This document shows, one piece after another, positions 5,416-5,518 of a stretch of 5,518 nucleotides of DNA. The stretch is taken from NCBI GenBank assembly GCA_016178255.1, contig JACOTQ010000037.1, positions 1 to 5,518 on the forward strand, read 5' to 3'. The stretch is from Candidatus Colwelliibacteriota bacterium. Its GTDB lineage: Bacteria; Patescibacteriota; Minisyncoccia; UBA6257; Colwellbacteraceae. The position numbers were made by a program, and so were the translations under genes. Positions within the stretch are counted from its first letter, which is position 1. The number at the start of each line of letters is the position of its first letter. Under the pieces are notes generated by a model, which did no database searches, was not told the DNA's origin, and saw nothing but the letters and a program-made list of their open reading frames with translations.

Positions 5416-5437
5416 CGGGAAAACTCCCGTTTTCCCG
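5416..5437. repeat. Perfect 9-bp palindrome, tetraloop tccc
   Basis: CGGGAAAAC, tccc, GTTTTCCCG. On the minus strand this occupies the place where the 5' acceptor arm of a tRNA would be expected, just before TGGCGG. Confidence 0.85.
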
Positions 5438-5467
5438 ACCCCTTTCCCAGGTTCGAATCCATCCATA

Positions 5468-5506
5468 CAGAAAAAATTGTGCGCCTAACGGCGCAAACTT
5501 TTTCTG
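5468..5506. terminator. Imperfect long hairpin, possible terminator
   Basis: CAGAAAAA (5468-5475) pairs with TTTTTCTG (5499-5506). An inner GC-rich stem GCGCC/GGCGC (5481-5485/5490-5494) closes the tetraloop taac, with one bulge and one mismatch between the two parts. The A-tract and T-tract placed around a GC core resemble a bidirectional rho-independent terminator. Confidence 0.5.
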
Positions 5507-5518
5507 TGCGTGGGGCAG

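Larger units (their letters stand above)
5287..5518. other. Gene-free structured region: tandem tetraloop hairpins within a closing stem
   Basis: No credible protein gene is visible. CTGGGAAA (5294-5301) can pair with TTTCCCAG (5443-5450) and would enclose four hairpins. They are a weak 6-bp stem 5311-5316/5337-5342, a perfect 10-bp stem 5361-5370/5375-5384 (loop tctc), a perfect 8-bp stem 5385-5392/5397-5404 (loop cagc), and a perfect 9-bp stem 5416-5424/5429-5437 (loop tccc). The second and third abut with no spacer. A fifth hairpin, 5468-5506, lies outside the closing stem. Loops of the four strong stems are all 4 nt. This could be a non-coding RNA, a mosaic of palindromic repeats, or a rearranged tRNA. 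The window ends before any downstream gene is visible. Confidence 0.6.

Noticed and set aside
5287..5518. tmRNA, SRP RNA, RNase P RNA or CRISPR array
   Set aside because: The T-loop-like motif lacks the paired stem and CCA-type end of tmRNA, no SRP tetraloop core or RNase P conserved boxes are seen, and the hairpins differ from one another with no regular repeat-spacer pattern.

Overview
The window looks like a chromosomal housekeeping segment of a bacterium with a compact genome, probably a candidate phyla radiation (Patescibacteria) lineage such as the Parcubacteria. That placement is inference. It rests on the mid-range GC content, mostly absent Shine-Dalgarno sequences, overlapping genes, a shortened and divergent FolD, and small gap-free gene packing. 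No taxonomic marker settles it.

Layout, left to right. (1) The 3' two thirds of recA (+), ending in a long hairpin terminator. (2) A promoter and a 209-codon HAD-superfamily hydrolase of unknown substrate (+), ending in a second stem-loop that also separates it from the convergent operon. (3) A minus-strand operon read right to left: yvcK/glmR-like, glyA, folD, dgkA. The promoter lies just before yvcK and the transcript looks leaderless. The glyA and folD genes overlap by 40 nt, and folD and dgkA by 8 nt. GlyA and FolD supply one-carbon units: serine to 5,10-methylene-THF and on to 10-formyl-THF. The YvcK-like protein and DgkA point to envelope precursor control and lipid-carrier phosphorylation. 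(4) A divergent plus-strand unit with the strongest expression signals in the window (near-consensus promoter, perfect AAGGAGGT ribosome site) driving an unrecognised short protein. An overlapping 20-codon hydrophobic ORF lies in the +1 frame, so the gene is either frameshifted or hides a tiny membrane peptide. (5) About 230 nt without a credible protein gene, filled with back-to-back perfect hairpins with 4-nt loops. They are enclosed by an 8-bp closing stem and mixed with tRNA-like sequence blocks that do not fold into a cloverleaf on either strand.

Regions 4 and 5 are the least explained part of the window. Regions 1 to 3 are ordinary metabolism and repair genes with some unusual terminator and start-site architecture.
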